Shown here: piece after piece, positions 38,732-47,272 of the stretch | Layout: the number at the start of each line of letters is the position of its first letter | Position numbering within the stretch: the stretch's first letter is position 1 | Assembly (NCBI RefSeq): GCF_000938255.1 | Contig: NZ_JYMR01000049.1 | Span: forward strand, 124,001-188,000 | DNA: 64,000 bases | Reading direction: 5' to 3' | From: Bradyrhizobium sp. LTSP849 | GTDB lineage: Bacteria > Pseudomonadota > Alphaproteobacteria > Rhizobiales > Xanthobacteraceae | Translations under genes and position numbers: made by a program | Notes under the pieces: model-generated | What the model was told of the DNA's origin: nothing | Seen by the model: the letters and a program-made list of their open reading frames with translations, nothing else | The model's database searches: none

Positions 38732-38807
38732 TCCTGCCGCTCGCTTTATCGGCCGCCGGTCTTAGCTTAAAAGCCTAATATTCAGCGGCGGAGACCTAAA
38801 ACTCAAG

Positions 38808-39602
38808 ATGCGCGAATTGTTCGACGAGATGGCGGGGCGATCCCCGCTCGATCCGCAGGAGGCGGTCCGCCAGGCGACCCGCGTGCCGCTGCGCAAGCGC
38901 TTCTACAAGGAGGCGGGCGTGGCCGAGGCCGAGGGCGGTTTTGCCATCACACTCGACGGCAAGCCGATCCGCACGCCCTCCGGCCGCCAGGTGGCGATCC
39001 CGTCGCGGAAGCTCGCCGATGCGGTGGCCGCGGAGTGGGCGGCGCAGGAGGAGACGATCAAGCCCCTGAGCATGCCGCTGACGCGGATTGCCAACAGCGT
39101 GGTCGAGGGCGTCATTGATCGCATCGATCTCGTCACGGATGACCTTGCAAAATACTTCCAGTCCGACATGCTGTTTTATCGCGCCGGCTATCCCGATGGG
39201 CTGGTCGCAAGCGAAGCCGCGCATTGGGATCCCGTGGTGTTCTGGGCTGCGGAGAAGCTGGGCGCGCACTTCATCCTGTCCGAGGGCATCGTGCATGTGA
39301 CGCAGCCGGATGGGGCCATTCAGGCCGCGCGCGCGGCACTTCCGGATGATCCCTGGTCCGTCGCGGCCCTCCACGTGATCACGACCCTGACCGGCTCGGC
39401 GCTGCTGGCCTTGGCGTTGTGCCATGGCGCCCGCGATGCCGACCAGGTCTGGGCGGCAGCCTATGTCGATGAGGACTGGAATGCCGGCAAATGGGGCGTG
39501 GACGAGGAGGCGGCCGCCCGCCGCGCCGCGCGCTTGAGGGACTTTGGGGCTGCCGTGACGGTGCTGGCGGCCGTGAAGCCAGCCGAGGCCAAAGGTCCTT
39601 AA
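38808..39602 (+). CDS. ATP12-family F1-ATPase assembly chaperone
   Basis: This 264-residue protein corresponds to mitochondrial Atp12, which binds the alpha subunit during F1 assembly. Diagnostic parts are KRFYKEAGVAEAEGGFAITLDGKPIRTP, here in two stretches, then AEWAAQEETIKPLSMPLTRIANS and the WDPVVFWAAEKLG region. It acts in the cytoplasm. It faces away from the small secreted protein and is not next to atp genes here. Confidence 0.9.
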   Translation: MRELFDEMAGRSPLDPQEAVRQATRVPLRKRFYKEAGVAEAEGGFAITLDGKPIRTPSGRQVAIPSRKLADAVAAEWAAQEETIKPLSMPLTRIANSVVEGVIDRIDLVTDDLAKYFQSDMLFYRAGYPDGLVASEAAHWDPVVFWAAEKLGAHFILSEGIVHVTQPDGAIQAARAALPDDPWSVAALHVITTLTGSALLALALCHGARDADQVWAAAYVDEDWNAGKWGVDEEAAARRAARLRDFGAAVTVLAAVKPAEAKGP

Positions 39603-39656
39603 CGAGAGGTTTACGACGCAGGGGTTAGGGTGGCCCGCGCTTCCTAGGTCTCCGAG

Positions 39657-41300
39657 ATGCCGACGCCGATAAGCTCGATCGTTCCCGTCAGTGCTGCCAG
39701 CCCTGTTGCTGATGCGGCGACGCCCGAGCTTGCCCTTCAAGCCGGCAGCGTCGTCGACGCAAAAGTGGTCAGCGTGCTCGCCGACAATCTTGTGCGGATC
39801 GCGATCGCCAACCTCTCGATGGACGTGATGTCGGAAGTGGCGCTGACACCGGGGCAGAATCTTCAGCTTGCGGTGTCGCAGAACGACGGCGGCACCATCC
39901 GGCTCGCCATCGTCGATGGCGCAGGCGGGGCAACGGCCGATCAGATTACGCTGACGCCGGGCGCAGCCTCGCTGGTCGATAGCCCGTCGATTGCGCCGTC
40001 GGTGACCACGGCCCGCAACCCTCTGACGCCGTCCGAGCAGGTCGCCGTCACCTTGGCTTCGGCCGAGGCCGCGACCAAGCAGGGCAGCCAGGCGCCGTTG
40101 TTTGCCAATCTGGCCTCAATCGTCACCGGCAGCGATTTGCCGGCCGGACTGAAGCAGGCGGTGCTGGACGTGCTGGCGCAGCAGACGCCGCTCAATGCCG
40201 GCCTCGACGGGGCCGATATCCAATCCGCCTTCCAGAAATCCGGGCTGTTGCTCGAGGCCTCGCTCGCTGCGGGCACGCCGCCATCCTCGGGCGCGGTGCC
40301 GGACTTGAAAGCGGCGCTGCTGGTGCTGCGCCAGACGCTGGCTGCGACCTCTGGTGCGCTCGAGAGCAGCGTGCCGCAGGCGGCGACGCAAGGCGCCGCG
40401 CTTCCCGCAAACTCCGTCGCCACGCCGCAGGTCGCAATTTCGCCCGCTCAGATTGCAGGCGAGGTCGCGCAGGCGGTGTTGCCGCTACCTGACGCAGAGA
40501 TGGCCCAATCGCTGCAAACGCCGCGCGGCGCCAATCTCGCGGCCGCTGTGTTGGCTGACATGGCTGCTGGGGTCCCGCAGGCGGGGATCCCGCGGACGAT
40601 GTCCGCTGGTCTTGCTGCAAGCCTGCTGCAAGAGGTCACGCAAAATCTGCCCCGCATGATCGGCAATGTGCCGGGCTCCAACAAGGCCGTGCCGGACGGC
40701 CACCTCTTCGAGGCGGCCGCGCGCGCGACCACGCCACCGCCGATCCGCGGCGCGCTGCCGTCGCCGCAATCCGTCGCCTCGGCGTCGCTCACGCCGGATA
40801 CGCCGCTGGCTGCGACCATGCACCGCCTGCTCGACGACACCGATGCCGCGATCGCGCGGCAGACCCTGCTCCAGGTCGCCTCGCTCCCTGACCGTGTCGA
40901 CGCCAGCGGCCATCGCATCGACCCAAGCGTGCCGCAGTGGAATTTCGAGATTCCGTTTGCAACGGCGCAGGGCACCGCGATGGCGCAGTTCGAGATCTCG
41001 CGCGACGGCGGCAATGAGTCTGCCGATCCTGCCAAGCGCGCCTGGCGCGCGCGCTTCTCGCTCAATGTCGAGCCGACCGGCCCGGTGCATGCGCTGATCA
41101 CGCTCAACGGCGACAAGACCTTTGTACGGATGTGGGCGGAGCGGCCGGCGACCGCGCAGCAACTCCGCGCCGGCATCGGCGAGCTCAGCCAGGCGATGAC
41201 GAAGGCCGAGCTCAAGCCCGGCGACATCGTGGTCCGCGACGGCACGCCGCCACAGCCGGCGCCGGCCCGCGCCGGGCACTTTCTGGATCGCGCCACATGA
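39657..41300 (+). CDS. FliK-like flagellar hook-length control domain protein
   Basis: This 547-residue protein is low-complexity for most of its length (Ala, Pro, Gln, Thr, Ser rich), as FliK rulers are. The C-terminal 130 residues form the FliK C domain: WNFEIPFATAQGTAMAQFEIS, RARFSLNVEPTGPVHALITL, TFVRMWAERPATAQQLR. It overlaps the next gene, an FlhB-C-like protein, by four bases, which suggests a partnership that mimics the FliK-FlhB switch. No other flagellar gene is in the window. Confidence 0.8.
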   Translation: MPTPISSIVPVSAASPVADAATPELALQAGSVVDAKVVSVLADNLVRIAIANLSMDVMSEVALTPGQNLQLAVSQNDGGTIRLAIVDGAGGATADQITLTPGAASLVDSPSIAPSVTTARNPLTPSEQVAVTLASAEAATKQGSQAPLFANLASIVTGSDLPAGLKQAVLDVLAQQTPLNAGLDGADIQSAFQKSGLLLEASLAAGTPPSSGAVPDLKAALLVLRQTLAATSGALESSVPQAATQGAALPANSVATPQVAISPAQIAGEVAQAVLPLPDAEMAQSLQTPRGANLAAAVLADMAAGVPQAGIPRTMSAGLAASLLQEVTQNLPRMIGNVPGSNKAVPDGHLFEAAARATTPPPIRGALPSPQSVASASLTPDTPLAATMHRLLDDTDAAIARQTLLQVASLPDRVDASGHRIDPSVPQWNFEIPFATAQGTAMAQFEISRDGGNESADPAKRAWRARFSLNVEPTGPVHALITLNGDKTFVRMWAERPATAQQLRAGIGELSQAMTKAELKPGDIVVRDGTPPQPAPARAGHFLDRAT

Positions 41301-41560
41301 GCGACGCATCCAAGCTCGCTATCGCGCTGCATTACGAGAAGGGCAGCGGCGCGCCCGTCGTGGTCGCCAAGGGCAGCGGCACGATCGGCGCAAAAATCGT
41401 CGAGATCGCCAAGGCCCACGACATCCCGATCGAGGAGAACGAGGTTTTGGCCGGCGCGCTCTCCAAGGTCGAGCTCGGCGAGGAAATCCCGCCGGATCTC
41501 TACAAGGCTGTCGCCGAAGTGCTCGTGTTCATTCTGCGGCTGTCGGGGCGAGGGCGATAG
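41297..41560 (+). CDS. FlhB/YscU C-terminal-like protein without autocleavage site
   Basis: This 87-residue protein matches the part of the FlhB/YscU cytoplasmic domain that follows the NPTH cleavage site: AIALHYEKGSGAPVVVAKG, AKIVEIAKAHDIPIEEN, LYKAVAEVLVFIL. It has no membrane segments and no NPTH. Such stand-alone proteins (FhlB, FlhB2) have been described in bacteria with a full FlhB elsewhere. The ATGA overlap couples it to the FliK-like gene. Confidence 0.85.
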   Translation: MSDASKLAIALHYEKGSGAPVVVAKGSGTIGAKIVEIAKAHDIPIEENEVLAGALSKVELGEEIPPDLYKAVAEVLVFILRLSGRGR

Positions 41561-41632
41561 CGTGCTGTCATCGTTTCACCACGATGGCGGCTGCATGGTC
41601 GCGGCGCCCTCATCGATCAACGGATACCGCTC

Positions 41633-42451
41633 TTGCTCACCCGCCGTTCCACCCTCGGGCTTCTTGCCGCAGCCGCTATCGTGCCGTCGCGCGCGTTCGC
41701 CCATGTCGCGCCACCGCGCAACGAGATCCGCGACAGCCTGGCAAAACGCTTCACTGACCTCGGCACGGCCGGAACCTTCGTCGGCTACAAGGTCGAGGAT
41801 TACCTGATCGTTGCCAGCGACCGAGAGCGCTCGGGCGAAGCCAAGCTGCCGGCCTCGACGTTCAAGATCCCGAACTCGCTGATTGCGCTGGAGACCGGCG
41901 TTGTCGCCGATCCCGACAAGGACGTGTTTCCCTGGGATGGTGTGAAGCGCCCGATCGAAGCCTGGAACAAGGATCACACGCTGCGCAGTGCGATTCTCGT
42001 GAGTGCGGTGCCGGTCTATCAGGAGATCGCGCGGCGGATCGGGCAAGAGCGCATGCAGAAATATGTTGATCTGTTCGACTACGGCAATCGCGACATCGGC
42101 GGCGGCATCGACCAGTTCTGGCTCACTGGCGCCCTGCGCATCGATCCGATCGAGCAGATCGATTTCGTCGACCGGCTGCGCCGCCGCGCTTTGCCGATTT
42201 CCAAACGCAGCCAGGACCTCGTGGCCGATATCCTGCCGGTGACCAAGGTCGGTGATAGCATCATCCGCGCCAAGTCCGGACTGCTTGGCGCCGAGCGCGG
42301 CGCGCCGTCGCTCGGCTGGATGGTCGGCTGGGCCGAGAAGGGCGAAGCGCACACCGTGTTCGCGCTCAACATGGATTGCGGCGAGCCGCGCCTCGTCGGC
42401 GAGCGCATGCCGCTGACGCAAGCCTGCCTTGCCGATATCGGCGCGATCTGA
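41633..42451 (+). CDS. Class D (OXA-type) beta-lactamase
   Basis: This 272-residue serine beta-lactamase has all class D motifs: Ser75-Thr-Phe-Lys78, Ser124-Ala-Val126, Tyr150-Gly-Asn and Lys214-Ser-Gly216. The segments WDGVKRPIEAWNKDHTLRSA and VPVYQEIARRIG are also typical. The N-terminus MLTRRSTLGLLAAAAIVPSR contains Arg-Arg before a hydrophobic stretch and may be a Tat signal, so the enzyme should act in the periplasm. The start is TTG at 41633; no in-frame ATG gives the signal sequence. No mobile element flanks it, so it looks like a resident chromosomal gene. Substrate range cannot be inferred. Confidence 0.9.
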   Translation: MLTRRSTLGLLAAAAIVPSRAFAHVAPPRNEIRDSLAKRFTDLGTAGTFVGYKVEDYLIVASDRERSGEAKLPASTFKIPNSLIALETGVVADPDKDVFPWDGVKRPIEAWNKDHTLRSAILVSAVPVYQEIARRIGQERMQKYVDLFDYGNRDIGGGIDQFWLTGALRIDPIEQIDFVDRLRRRALPISKRSQDLVADILPVTKVGDSIIRAKSGLLGAERGAPSLGWMVGWAEKGEAHTVFALNMDCGEPRLVGERMPLTQACLADIGAI

Positions 42452-42529
42452 TCCCACCACGCTGGCGCCCATTGCGCTGCTCGACTAGCATCGTCCTGAC
42501 CAAGAAAGAAAAAAGGTCGGGAGGAAACG

Positions 42530-43186
42530 ATGAAGTCAACGCCGCTCTGGCTGTCGTCGCTCACGCTTGCCGCCGCGGGCGGCTGGCTTGCCGCGACGAT
42601 GTTTGCAGCACCTGCCACCAGCAAGGAGCCGCGCTTTCCGCAGCTCACCATGGATCAGCTCAACGAGAAGCAGAAGCCGCTCGGCGAGCAGATCATGAAG
42701 GTGTCGAGCGTCGGCATCGGCGGTCCCTACAATCCGATGATCCGCAGTCCCGTGCTCGGCCAACGCCTGTTCGACCTGTTCTACTATCTACGTTGGGAAA
42801 CCTCGGTCCCGACCAAGCTCAACGAGTTTGCGATTCTGATCATCGGCCGGCAGTGGCGCTCGCAGGTGGAGTGGTTCGCCCACGCGCCCCTGGCGGCGAA
42901 GGCGGGCCTGTCGCCCGACATCATCGCCGAGCTGAAGGCCAACAAGCGGCCGTCGGCCATGGCCGAGGACGAGGCGGTGGTCTACGACTTCGTCACTGAA
43001 CTCACCACGACGAAAAAGGTCTCCGACGAGACCTACGCGCGGGCGAAGAAGGTGTTCAACGATCAGCAGATCGTCGATCTCAGCGCGGTCGCCGGCAATT
43101 ACGTGATGGTCGCGATGCTGCTCGCCATGGCCGAGGAGACCACACCGCCGGACAAGCAGGAGCCATTCAAGCCCGGCGAGCCGTAG
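42530..43186 (+). CDS. Membrane-anchored or secreted carboxymuconolactone decarboxylase-like protein
   Basis: This 218-residue protein starts with a hydrophobic signal (SSLTLAAAGGWLAATMFAAPA). The core resembles carboxymuconolactone decarboxylase/AhpD proteins: LNEFAILIIGRQWRSQVEWFAHAPLAAKAGL and AMLLAMAEETTPP. The peroxidase CxxC motif of AhpD is absent, though the His in EWFAHA is kept. The true reaction is unknown. Confidence 0.8.
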   Translation: MKSTPLWLSSLTLAAAGGWLAATMFAAPATSKEPRFPQLTMDQLNEKQKPLGEQIMKVSSVGIGGPYNPMIRSPVLGQRLFDLFYYLRWETSVPTKLNEFAILIIGRQWRSQVEWFAHAPLAAKAGLSPDIIAELKANKRPSAMAEDEAVVYDFVTELTTTKKVSDETYARAKKVFNDQQIVDLSAVAGNYVMVAMLLAMAEETTPPDKQEPFKPGEP

Positions 43187-43191
43187 GACTC

Positions 43192-43320
43192 GTCATTGCG
43201 AGGAGCCTGCGACAAATTGCGATACTGTAGGGTGGGCAAAGGCGCGCAGCGTCGTGCCCACCATCTCTCGACACCGTGGCTCTGCAATTTGGTGGGCACG
43301 CTTCGCTTTGCCCACCCTAC
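43192..43320. repeat. Truncated GTCATTGCGAG repeat followed by an intact GTAGGGTGGGC palindrome
   Basis: The left 15 bases (43192-43206) begin GTCATTGCGAGGAGC, the end of another repeat type. The main element is 43227-43320: GTAGGGTGGGCAAAG at the left and its exact complement CTTTGCCCACCCTAC at the right, with inner CGTGCCCACCA and TGGTGGGCACG also complementary. The copy at 51058 matches it closely. Confidence 0.9.
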
Positions 43321-43344
43321 GCCATCGGTGCAAGTCACGCAGTC

Positions 43345-44337
43345 TCAACCCAGCTTGAAGAGCGCCTGGAGGAAATCCACCACGGCCTTGCGCGACTCGG
43401 CGGCGGTCGCGGGATTGCCGCCGACATGCGGGTCGAGCTCGATGCAGGAATCCTTGTAGGCGAAGGGCGCTTGCGTGTCGGCATTCATCAGCACACCGCC
43501 GTCGCCTTCGCGGATGTGGCAGTTGCGCGCGGTCTGGGCGCCGGTGGAGACGGTCACGGTGTTGACGCCCAGCAGGCCGCTGTCGAACCCGTGCGCGCTG
43601 TCAGGATATTCGGTCAGCACCACGTCGCGGCCGGCCGCCTTGAGCCGCTCGACGAAAGCCTTGCAGCTCTTCACCGGATTGTAGTCGTCCGGCGTGCCGT
43701 GGAAGATCCGGATCGGACGCGCCGCGACCTCGGTGTCGGTCTGATATGTCGTCGAGCAGTCCGGATAGAACGGGATGTAAGCGGCGAACTGGACGCCGGA
43801 CTTGTTCCAGAGCTTGTTGAAGCGGTCGAGGCTCGCATAGAGCGCCGCCTGTCCGCCGCGTGAAAAGCCCATCAGCACGATGTGATCGGGGTCGACGCGG
43901 GGATGCTTCGCCAGAATGTCCAGCGAGCGGTAGATGTCGATGATCAGATTGAGCCGGCCCAGCAGGGCCTGGTTCGGTCCGACCACCGTCAGGCCGCGGC
44001 CGGTAAAGCCGTCGATCACGAAGGTCGAGATGCCCATCGCATTGAATTCGTGCACCCAGGCCTCAGTGGTGGCGCCGACGCCGCTCGAGCCGTGCATCAG
44101 CACCACGACGGGGAGTTTTCCGGTGCCTTGCGCGACGCGGAATTCGCCCGCAACCGTCACCGGCTTGGCGGCCGCCGCATCGCCGCTGAGGAATTGCTGG
44201 TCGGAAAGGGTGAGCGAGGGGATCGGGAAGATCTCGGTCCGGACAGCGGCTTCCTTGGGAAGGGATTGCGCATTGGCGCCAATGCCGGCGAACAGCATGG
44301 AGATGCAAAGCGCCATGACGCGGAATGCCGTTGGCAT
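43345..44337 (-). CDS. Secreted dienelactone hydrolase-family alpha/beta hydrolase
   Basis: This 330-residue protein starts at 44337, where GGGAGG precedes ATG, and has a signal peptide ending GANAQ. The alpha/beta hydrolase fold shows VVVLMHGSSGVG for the oxyanion region, the nucleophile Ser159 in GFSRGG, PIRIFHGTPDDYNP with a candidate acid Asp, and YPDSAHGF with the catalytic His. Substrate is unknown; ester bonds are likely. Confidence 0.85.
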   Translation of the reverse strand: MPTAFRVMALCISMLFAGIGANAQSLPKEAAVRTEIFPIPSLTLSDQQFLSGDAAAAKPVTVAGEFRVAQGTGKLPVVVLMHGSSGVGATTEAWVHEFNAMGISTFVIDGFTGRGLTVVGPNQALLGRLNLIIDIYRSLDILAKHPRVDPDHIVLMGFSRGGQAALYASLDRFNKLWNKSGVQFAAYIPFYPDCSTTYQTDTEVAARPIRIFHGTPDDYNPVKSCKAFVERLKAAGRDVVLTEYPDSAHGFDSGLLGVNTVTVSTGAQTARNCHIREGDGGVLMNADTQAPFAYKDSCIELDPHVGGNPATAAESRKAVVDFLQALFKLG

Positions 44338-44409
44338 CGGATCCTCCCTTGTGATTTTTTCTGAGTAGAACAACGGATCCGCGCGCTGTCAATTTGACGC
44401 GCATCCGCC

Positions 44410-45006
44410 TCAGGCGGGACCGGGCTGCTTCTTCACCGCCAGCGCCTGGTCGATCGCAAAGCCGCCGATCTCGCTCATCGCCTGCGAGATCACGTCGCCT
44501 TTTTTCGCAAAGCCGCCCGAGAGATAATCGAACTGTGTCCGCGCCAGCCGCAGCACCTCGATCGGCACCGAGACCACGGTCTCGTTGAAGCTGTCGACGG
44601 AGGCGTGCAGCGTCGCGAGCTCGGTGGTGAGCTTGCCGATATGGCTTTCCGCATCCTGCATCAGGCCGAGCAGCTTGCCGCGCTCGGCGTCGAACGCGGC
44701 ACGCTCGGCGGCCGCAGCCGCAGTCACCTCCGCGAGTTGCGTCCGCAGCGCGGCGATCTGGCCGACCATGGCATCAGAGGCAAGCTCAGCGGCTTCGTGC
44801 CGCTCGGCGTTACGTGTGCTCTCTTCCTGCGCCTGGTGATAGAGCCGCTCGGCCGTCATCGCCCGCTGCGTCAGCGACTCGATCAGGCTTGCGGCACGCA
44901 GCAGCATCTCGCCGTTCCGCCCCGACACCATGCTGGCCATCCGCCGCAGGAAGTCGGTGGTTTCGGACGATGAGTTCGGCGGCAGGGGGACGACCTTGGC
45001 GGACAT
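44410..45006 (-). CDS. Coiled-coil protein of unknown function
   Basis: This 198-residue protein begins MSAKVVPLPPNSSSETTDFLRRM. The middle (about residues 55-140) is a long heptad region rich in Ala, Glu and Arg with AERAAFDAERGKLLGLMQ. The C-terminus has SVPIEVLRLARTQFDYLSGGFAKKGD. No enzyme motif is visible. The start at 45006 leaves out a Cys-rich in-frame extension. A structural or scaffold role is only a guess. Confidence 0.7.
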   Translation of the reverse strand: MSAKVVPLPPNSSSETTDFLRRMASMVSGRNGEMLLRAASLIESLTQRAMTAERLYHQAQEESTRNAERHEAAELASDAMVGQIAALRTQLAEVTAAAAAERAAFDAERGKLLGLMQDAESHIGKLTTELATLHASVDSFNETVVSVPIEVLRLARTQFDYLSGGFAKKGDVISQAMSEIGGFAIDQALAVKKQPGPA

Positions 45007-45169
45007 GAGGTGATGCTTGCAGCCAGACGTGATGACCGCCGCCGTACCGACTGAGCTCACGCAACATTCGGCGCCTGATCGAAAGAGGAGCAAGCCTGAA
45101 TCGGCTGCCTCGGTCAACCGGCGAGGGCCGACAAAATGGCGGCAATCCCGCCGCCAAAGCGCGCAGGCC

Positions 45170-45586
45170 TCAAGCGCCTTTCTGCCGCCCGATCCGACCC
45201 ATATGGGTGAAGCCGAAGCCTGCGGAGTATTTCAGGCCATAGCCGAGCGCCCGGTCGATGCCGATATGGGCAAGCCAGATCAAGGCGATGGACAGGGTCA
45301 GGGGCGAGGCAAAGCCGAAGCCCAGCGTCATCAGTGTCATCGGCGCCATGTAGCTGTGGGCGGTGTTGTAGACGATGGCCCCAAATCGCGCATCCGACAG
45401 ATAGGCCAGGAAGCTCAGATCGGGGACGAAGAAGAGCAGGACGTAAATCAGCCAGGAGCCGCCCCAGGCCGCATACAGCGCCGTCATGCCGAGGAACAGG
45501 GTCAGCCCCTCCAGCCGCAGCAGGAGCCTGACGCCACCGGTCGCCGCGCCGGTCTCGTGCTTGGGCTCACCCGTGGCCTCATCCAT
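45170..45586 (-). CDS. DUF4260 family membrane protein
   Basis: This 138-residue protein has four hydrophobic segments, among them LTLFLGMTALYAA, WLIYVLLFFVPDLSFLAYL and LTLSIALIWLAHIGIDRALGY. The ending GLKYSAGFGFTHMG is typical of DUF4260. GGGGAGG stands before the ATG at 45586. Its function is unknown. Confidence 0.85.
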   Translation of the reverse strand: MDEATGEPKHETGAATGGVRLLLRLEGLTLFLGMTALYAAWGGSWLIYVLLFFVPDLSFLAYLSDARFGAIVYNTAHSYMAPMTLMTLGFGFASPLTLSIALIWLAHIGIDRALGYGLKYSAGFGFTHMGRIGRQKGA

Positions 45587-45732
45587 GGTCGCCTCCCCAG
45601 GCAATACTTTGTAATCGCTGACGGTTTTTCGCAGGGGTAAGGCAGGCCTGCGAGGCCGAAAGGCGCTTCCCGGCCCGCAAAATGCCGTGTTAGAACGCCC
45701 ATCACTTAAGGCTTAAGACCTGGCGGGAGCAA

Positions 45733-47265
45733 ATGAAGAATATTCTGGACGCCCTTGAAGACCGTCGTGCCGGCGCAAAGCTCGGTGGCGGCGAGAAGCG
45801 CATCGAGGCGCAGCACGCCCGCGGCAAGCTGACCGCGCGCGAGCGTATCGAGCTTCTGCTCGACAAGGGATCGTTCGAGGAGTTCGACATGTTCGTCGAG
45901 CACCGCTCCACCGAGTTCGGCATGGAGAAGAACAAGATTCCCGGCGATGGCGTCGTCACCGGCTGGGGCACCGTCAACGGCCGCAAGACGTTTGTCTTCG
46001 CCAAGGACTTCACGGTGTTCGGCGGATCGCTGTCCGAGACCCACGCGCTGAAGATCACAAAACTCCAGGACATGGCGATGAAGGCGAGGGCGCCCATCAT
46101 CGGCCTCTATGACGCGGGCGGCGCGCGCATCCAGGAAGGCGTCGCCGCGCTTGCCGGCTACTCCTACGTGTTCCGCCGCAACGTGCTCGCCTCGGGCGTG
46201 ATCCCGCAGATCTCCGTCATCATGGGCCCCTGCGCCGGCGGCGACGTCTATTCGCCGGCCATGACCGACTTCATCTTCATGGTGAAGAACACCAGCTACA
46301 TGTTCGTCACCGGCCCCGACGTGGTGAAGACCGTGACCAACGAGGTCGTCACCGCGGAAGAGCTCGGCGGCGCCTCGGTGCACGCCACGCGCTCCTCGAT
46401 CGCCGACGGCGCCTTCGAGAACGACGTCGAGACGCTCTTGCAGATGCGGCGCCTGATCGACTTCCTGCCGTCCAACAACACCGACGGCGTGCCGGAGTGG
46501 CCGAGCTTCGACGACATCGGCCGCGTCGACATGTCCTTGGACACGCTGATCCCCGACAATCCGAACAAGCCCTACGACATGAAGGAATTGATCCTGAAGG
46601 TCGTGGACGAGGGTGATTTCTTCGAGATCGCGGACTCCTTTGCCAAGAACATCGTCACCGGCTTCGGCCGCATCGCCGGCCGCACCGTCGGCTTCGTCGC
46701 CAACCAGCCGATGGTGCTGGCCGGCGTGCTCGACAGCGATGCATCACGGAAGGCCGCGCGCTTCGTGCGTTTCTGCGATGCCTTCAATATCCCGATCGTC
46801 ACCTTCGTCGACGTGCCGGGCTTCCTGCCCGGCACCGCGCAGGAATATGGCGGCCTGATCAAGCATGGCGCGAAACTCCTGTTCGCCTACTCGCAGTGCA
46901 CCGTGCCGCTGGTCACCATCATCACCCGCAAGGCCTATGGCGGCGCCTTCGACGTCATGGCGTCGAAGGAAATCGGCGCCGACATGAACTACGCTTGGCC
47001 GACCGCCCAGATCGCCGTGATGGGCGCCAAGGGCGCGGTCGAGATCATCTTCCGCAGTGACATCGGCGATCCAGACAAGATCGCCGCCCGCACCAAGGAA
47101 TACGAAGACCGCTTCCTGTCGCCTTTCATCGCCGCTGAGCGCGGTTACATCGACGACGTCATCATGCCGCACTCGACCCGCAAGCGGATCGCAAGGGCGC
47201 TGTCGATGCTGAAGGACAAGAAGGTGGAGACGCCGGCGAAGAAGCACGACAATTTGCCGTTGTGA
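45733..47265 (+). CDS. pccB: Propionyl-CoA carboxylase beta subunit
   Basis: This 510-residue carboxyltransferase moves CO2 from biotin to propionyl-CoA, giving methylmalonyl-CoA. It shows the two crotonase-like halves: GDGVVTGWGTVNGR and GLYDAGGARIQEGV in the first, and VDVPGFLPGTAQEYGGLIKH and ITRKAYGGAFDVM in the second. The biotin carboxylase partner (pccA) is not in the window. An AT-rich defence-like gene starts 7 bases after its stop, so any operon it once headed may have been split. Confidence 0.95.
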   Translation: MKNILDALEDRRAGAKLGGGEKRIEAQHARGKLTARERIELLLDKGSFEEFDMFVEHRSTEFGMEKNKIPGDGVVTGWGTVNGRKTFVFAKDFTVFGGSLSETHALKITKLQDMAMKARAPIIGLYDAGGARIQEGVAALAGYSYVFRRNVLASGVIPQISVIMGPCAGGDVYSPAMTDFIFMVKNTSYMFVTGPDVVKTVTNEVVTAEELGGASVHATRSSIADGAFENDVETLLQMRRLIDFLPSNNTDGVPEWPSFDDIGRVDMSLDTLIPDNPNKPYDMKELILKVVDEGDFFEIADSFAKNIVTGFGRIAGRTVGFVANQPMVLAGVLDSDASRKAARFVRFCDAFNIPIVTFVDVPGFLPGTAQEYGGLIKHGAKLLFAYSQCTVPLVTIITRKAYGGAFDVMASKEIGADMNYAWPTAQIAVMGAKGAVEIIFRSDIGDPDKIAARTKEYEDRFLSPFIAAERGYIDDVIMPHSTRKRIARALSMLKDKKVETPAKKHDNLPL

Positions 47266-47272
47266 GGGCGCA

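Noticed and set aside
43192..43320. CRISPR array
   Set aside because: The repeats are a pair of inverted arms and not a series of direct repeats with spacers. No cas gene is near.
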